Positions 59,473 to 64,000 of a DNA stretch of 64,000 nt are shown here, one piece after another. A program made the position numbers and the translations under genes. Each line of letters begins with the position of its first letter. Within the stretch, counting starts at the first letter, position 1. This stretch comes from Trogon surrucura (taxonomy: Eukaryota > Chordata > Aves > Trogoniformes > Trogonidae). The notes under the pieces were generated by a model that saw nothing but the letters and a program-made list of their open reading frames with translations, was not told the DNA's origin and did no database searches. The DNA is taken from the NCBI GenBank assembly GCA_020746105.1, contig CM036617.1, positions 19,040,037 to 19,104,036 of the forward strand, given 5' to 3'.

Positions 59473-62400
59473 AAGTACAGCTGGTGTTGCAGTACCACGC
59501 CACCTTTTTTTGTGGTGGGGGTACAGTAGCAGAGAGCATATAAAGAGTATGAAGGAGACGGAGGAAGAGAATATTTATTAAGCAGCTGGTGCATTTTGGG
59601 AGGGGCCTTGCTGGACCACATCCTAAAAGGTGCGTGGTGGTGACCACAAGGATAATCACAAATTTCCCCTGGGTGGGCTGGTCGTGCAAGGTTATAGCTG
59701 TAGTGAAGGGAGGTAGGTAGTGCTTCTGCAGGAGTTGATTCAAAGCCCCTAATGTTTACCTCCTGGTCACAATCATTCTGCTTTGTGTGCAGAGGCAGCC
59801 AAGAGAGAAATTTTCCTTTAATTCCTTGTGTGCCTCTCTGCTCTTCACATTTGCTTTGTCCCAGCTTTTTTTGAGAGTCTCTCATATTCTGTGCTTCAGG
59901 TAAGAAAAGCACTAAATCTGTAAAATACAGTCCTGTGCTCTGCAGAATGCCTGCTACCTGCTCTGTAGAATATTTGGAAGGAGAAAAAGAAATCTGTGTA
60001 ATATATTTACCCCCTACACAGTTGGTATTTGAACTGCATTACAAATTGTGCCTTATCTTCTAAGTAAAAATACCTTCTTTACAGCTGAAAAACAACATAT
60101 CAAACAGTGGCTGTCTGCTGGGTTATTCAGAATGAATGGGCTAATGTGCTAATGAAGTAGTTTGCTTCATAGCTGTTAAAACTCTTCTACAGAAAATCTT
60201 TAGCCAAAATGGTGGTGAATCATTGTCCCTTTAGATGGGGAAGTGACGTGATTGCAGTTTTTTTACAGGATCTGAAATCTCATGGTAATGCTTTGGAGTA
60301 AAATCACTTTGTAATAATACAGATGGCAGAACTCATAACTATCGTGTAGGTACCCGCCGGCCAGTAAACTGCTTACCTCTGTGATTTTGTCCTGAGTTAT
60401 GTTAGTAAGAATCATTTATGGCTAGAGATGCAGTGTGCACTAAAACTAGAATGTAATAATGATGAAAATTGTTTTGTGTTGGGTATTTTAAAATTGTGGG
60501 TTTTTTTGTTTGTCCCATTTCACCTTTGAAAGAAAAGTATCATTCTTAGATTCATTTTATTTCTCTCTCTTTTTTACCTTTCTAGAAATGTAGTGATTTT
60601 CCAGGCAAGATTTTCATGAGATTCAAAAGGAGTCTCATGTCTGATTCCCTCTGAAACCAAGTTCATTTCTCAAACCACCCAAGCAATTGAGAAGCATGCT
60701 CACTGTCACGAGGTCCGATCTCCTTATGATGATCTTGAAAATCCTGTACCAGAAAGCAAACTCCCGGTGGCTCTTTCGAAAATAGAAATATTATAATTTT
60801 GCTAGTTGTAATAGCCTCAAATCTCAAAAAAAAAAGAAAGAGAAAAATTTAAGTCTTTCCAAATCACAGTCCTTGCAAATGAGCAGTCCGTGAAACTATA
60901 AACAAGTAGAATCTGACCAAGCAAATGTTCGTGGAAAAGGAATTGATTTTTGCTGTGGGAAGTGTGTTCGCAATTTCAATTTGAATATTCAGAGTCAAGA
61001 TTTTTTTTTAATGGGAAATACATGCTGCTACTTTCAGCAATTTTCTTCCCTCTGAGAAATATTTCTCTCCCTGTTTTTTTTAAGATTTTTTTTTTTTTGG
61101 AAGGGAAAGTATGACTTCACATTTTATTTTAAGCAGTGAGGCTGGGACTTACCAAAAGACAAATTTTATTAAAGCACTGTAAATAAGTGAGCAGATAAAT
61201 TCTCAAGTTAATAATCTATTTTGCATAAGCTTGTATTGAAGGTAGGTATAAAATATATTAAGAAGAAATATTTACTGGTAGTCTGGCTCGTGTAGTATGT
61301 AGTTTTGATTTCTGAACATTTCAATTTTATCCTAGGTAAAATATCAATTTTTTTTGCATTGATGGCCCATAGCTGCCTCATTATTTTTCCCATAGCTGTG
61401 CTAATACTGAAAGCTACTGATGTTCTAAACAGTAAAGTAGATAAATAAGATAATAAATTACGGCAGTTATCTTCTGAGAACTGCTAAATGGGTAGAAAAT
61501 GTATTTACAGTTATGTCCTTGAAAGAAGCTTGCTTGTGAAATGTAGTGTGAACTTTTTATCGTGCTTCTTGTCATGTCCTGATTATTGACCACTGAATAC
61601 CCTGAGCTGCCTTTTTCATTTAAAAACAAATCGGTCAAATTTCCTTATTTTATAAGGAAAGTTTTCAGACAGAGCATAAACCATAGTTGCACACTAGGCT
61701 GAAATGAAAGATTACCTTTTCTTTCATAATGATCTCTCAAACTCTGCCTATGTTAGCCTAGATTTGGGTATCTTTTTATGTTTTTCCTCAGTGCAGTTCA
61801 AAATGATAGATAAAAAGAATCTTACCCACATTTCTGTAAATGGCTACAGGAATAAAATGTTATTGAACTCATGTTAAAAAGTTACTGCACTGTGAAAAGC
61901 TGTACTGTTCAAGCATGGACACGCTCTAAAAAGTGCTTGAAAAAGCATTTCAGGACTTTTTTCCCTACCATAATAAGAGGAATTCATAGTATCGTCTCTC
62001 TTTTGAGACAAATGAAAACAGTATCTATGCAGCAGTACAGTGGGATAACCTCGGCTTCTGTAGATGCAGTGGGAAAAGTTTTTTCCTTGAATTTTGTTCC
62101 TTTTGTATATGATCTTTCACAATCATGGGAAAAAAAAAAGTATGAAATGCTCTAAGTGCTATCTCAGAATAATATACTTTCTGGTTTTAAATTGAGCGGC
62201 TTTTGCAGGAGGTCAAACTGGCGTCTCTTACAAACTGATCCGTTTGCAACAGCCGTTACCTGACTGCGTTATCACAGTTACGTTCAGCTTGAGAAGTTGT
62301 TCTGTCTTGGATTGCTGTTCTGAATAGAAAAGGATCCCTAGCAACGTGGAGAACATCGATGTCTTCTCACTCAGCAGTTGCGTGTGTGGAATCTTTTTCG

Positions 62401-64000
62401 GATGGAATTTTTCAGCTAAAAAACTTTAAGAGGATGTTTAATCTAGAACAAGATATGTTCACGTGAATGCACTTGTTTAAAATCCATTTTCCTCACCGGC
62501 AGTTGATCTGCCATTGTTCCTGATTTTCTTCTTTCTTTTCCTAACTTTTTCTCTGTGGTAAAAACTCTCCCCAGCTGCCTTTACGTTCTGGAGTCGAGCA
62601 CTTTCTGGATAAGTGGTATTTGGGATTTTTCCAGCTGTGATCAATGCGTGGCTTCTGGCACAATGTGAAAACACTTGCAATTGAAATGGGAGTAATTTCT
62701 CACCATCCTAGAAATCTTGACTTTCAGGCAGATTATTCTGAACGGAACAAATGTCATCTGCCGTATGTGACCCATGCACTCTCTGCAACTACTTCAGAAA
62801 CTATTGGGTTTTTTGTAAGAGATGAGTATTTCCCTTATCTCTTATGCTACCAAGCTAGATTTTAAATTTATTTTTGTAATAGAGAACTCTAGTGAGATGG
62901 CAGTAGGACCAACATGTTAGCCCATAGGGAATGTCTGTCAGCAATAGCTCTGTCAGCAAAACCTTCCTTTTTTTTTTTTTCTTAAATTATTATTTTTTAA
63001 AAAGTTATATTAACAGATTCCAGGCCTAAACCTATTCTTTCTTTTCTCTCATCTGCTTCAATTTGCTTTTTCACCTGAATTTGGATTAAAGCCTGTAAAG
63101 TTGCTCCATCAGAGCTAGGTGGGCTTGTCCATCTCACCGGGGTGGCAACGAGCACGAGGTAGACCTGGGGGTCATGACGGGTTGCAGTGGGCCGGGTGTG
63201 CTAACACAAGCCACCGTGTCCCCGCTGTATCACCAGCTCCAGGCTGTTTTCCCCAGCGTGCCTGGTGGCTCCAGGTCACTTCTTCACGTAAAGCAAAGTA
63301 GCAATTTGTATGTGTGCCCAGGAGCTTAGCTAAGGCTCAAATGGGATAATTCCTTGGTGGTAGAGAAGTGCAGGAAAGTTGCAGCCAAGACACATCTGTC
63401 AAGAGAGAATTTCTTAATTTTCGGAAATTTTGTAGGAGACAGCGTTCTGTGAATTACAAGGATGGGAATCAAGCCCGAAAATGGACAACTTGCATTTTTT
63501 TTTTTTTGGCAGTACTTGTAAAAATGCTTCAGGAATGGGAAAGTACTGCTTAGTTTGTATTGCTTAAATGGGTATGGTCCAGTTATTGACCTACGTACCT
63601 GTTGTATCTCACAACAGACTTCCTAAGAATTCACTGCGGTCCCAGTGGGAAGACTGCAGACATCTCTTTGCATGGCAGAAGTATTTTCCATCACTGAATG
63701 TTGAACCTTTTCTTGCAAATAGTCTGGTGCTAAGAGTTCAAATGGGGGAGAGGTGGGGATGACTTTTCTTCCCTGTGGTGGATTCAGAGCGTTCTTTGCT
63801 AAATCAGTGATGCATTTCCATCAGCTCTGGCTTGTGAAACATCATTGTTAAATTTTAAAGGTTTTTGGTAAGCACAAGAGACATCCAGGTCTGAGCTATA
63901 TCTTTTGGTGAGTAACTAACAAGAAACACATTTACTCATATCTTATCTCTGTAGACTTATTTTTCTGTCTATGCAGAATGCAAAATCCACATTTTTTCCA
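59473..64000. other. End of window: DDX10 intron, no gene seen
   Basis: Unique AT-rich sequence with oligo(T) and oligo(A) runs. I searched for the remaining lysine-rich DDX10 exons and saw none. A pyrimidine tract ending CTAG at about 60585 is followed by a 22-codon open frame but no donor or polyadenylation site close by. The window ends inside the intron. Confidence 0.55.

Noticed and set aside
60560-60660. Acceptor-like tract followed by a 22-codon frame
   Set aside because: The frame ends in TGA with no donor and no nearby polyadenylation signal, and it does not resemble any DDX10 C-terminal sequence.

Overview
This is vertebrate nuclear DNA, almost certainly from a bird. It is intron-rich and AT-leaning, and it carries many CR1 LINE fragments whose 3' ends carry the CR1 signature (a run like TTCTATGATTCTATG). 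There is no prokaryotic gene organisation. Most open frames over 60 codons are chance frames or antisense shadows of CR1. I cannot name the species; the number of CR1 copies and solo LTRs fits a generic avian macrochromosome.

The one protein-coding gene I can support is DDX10, a nucleolar DEAD-box RNA helicase of ribosome biogenesis, on the + strand. Three internal exons are visible with correct splice sites and mutually compatible phases: 4417-4504, 11170-11258 and 19439-19907. They encode the end of the region after the helicase core, the SPB4/DBP4-type C-terminal extension and the start of the acidic, charged tail. The 5' exons (helicase motifs) must lie more than 4.4 kb upstream and the 3' exons beyond the window. 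The last intron seen therefore runs at least 44 kb, from 19908 to past 64000.

Layout: 1-4416 is intron with two CR1 scraps. 4505-11169 is an intron with two CR1 pieces and a short LTR-like piece. 11259-19438 is an intron with AT and 34-bp repeats. 19908-64000 is a giant intron holding most of the transposable elements. These include a 1.5-kb antisense CR1 with a reverse-transcriptase domain (31682-33165) and several sense CR1 3' ends. Four solo LTRs sit at 45639-46367, 48101-48759, 51495-51898 and 57315-58498. All four are antisense to DDX10 and have recognisable 5-6 bp target-site duplications.

Points worth a second look are a possible alternative terminal exon of DDX10 just after exon 19439-19907 (acceptor, 72-codon frame, stop, AATAAA), a small CpG-rich island with three exact 21-bp repeats next to the alpharetrovirus-like LTR (51899-52165), the one-sided orientation of the LTRs, and a few sharp hairpins and palindromes. 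I found no evidence for an undescribed defence or mobile system; this is mostly ordinary avian intron.
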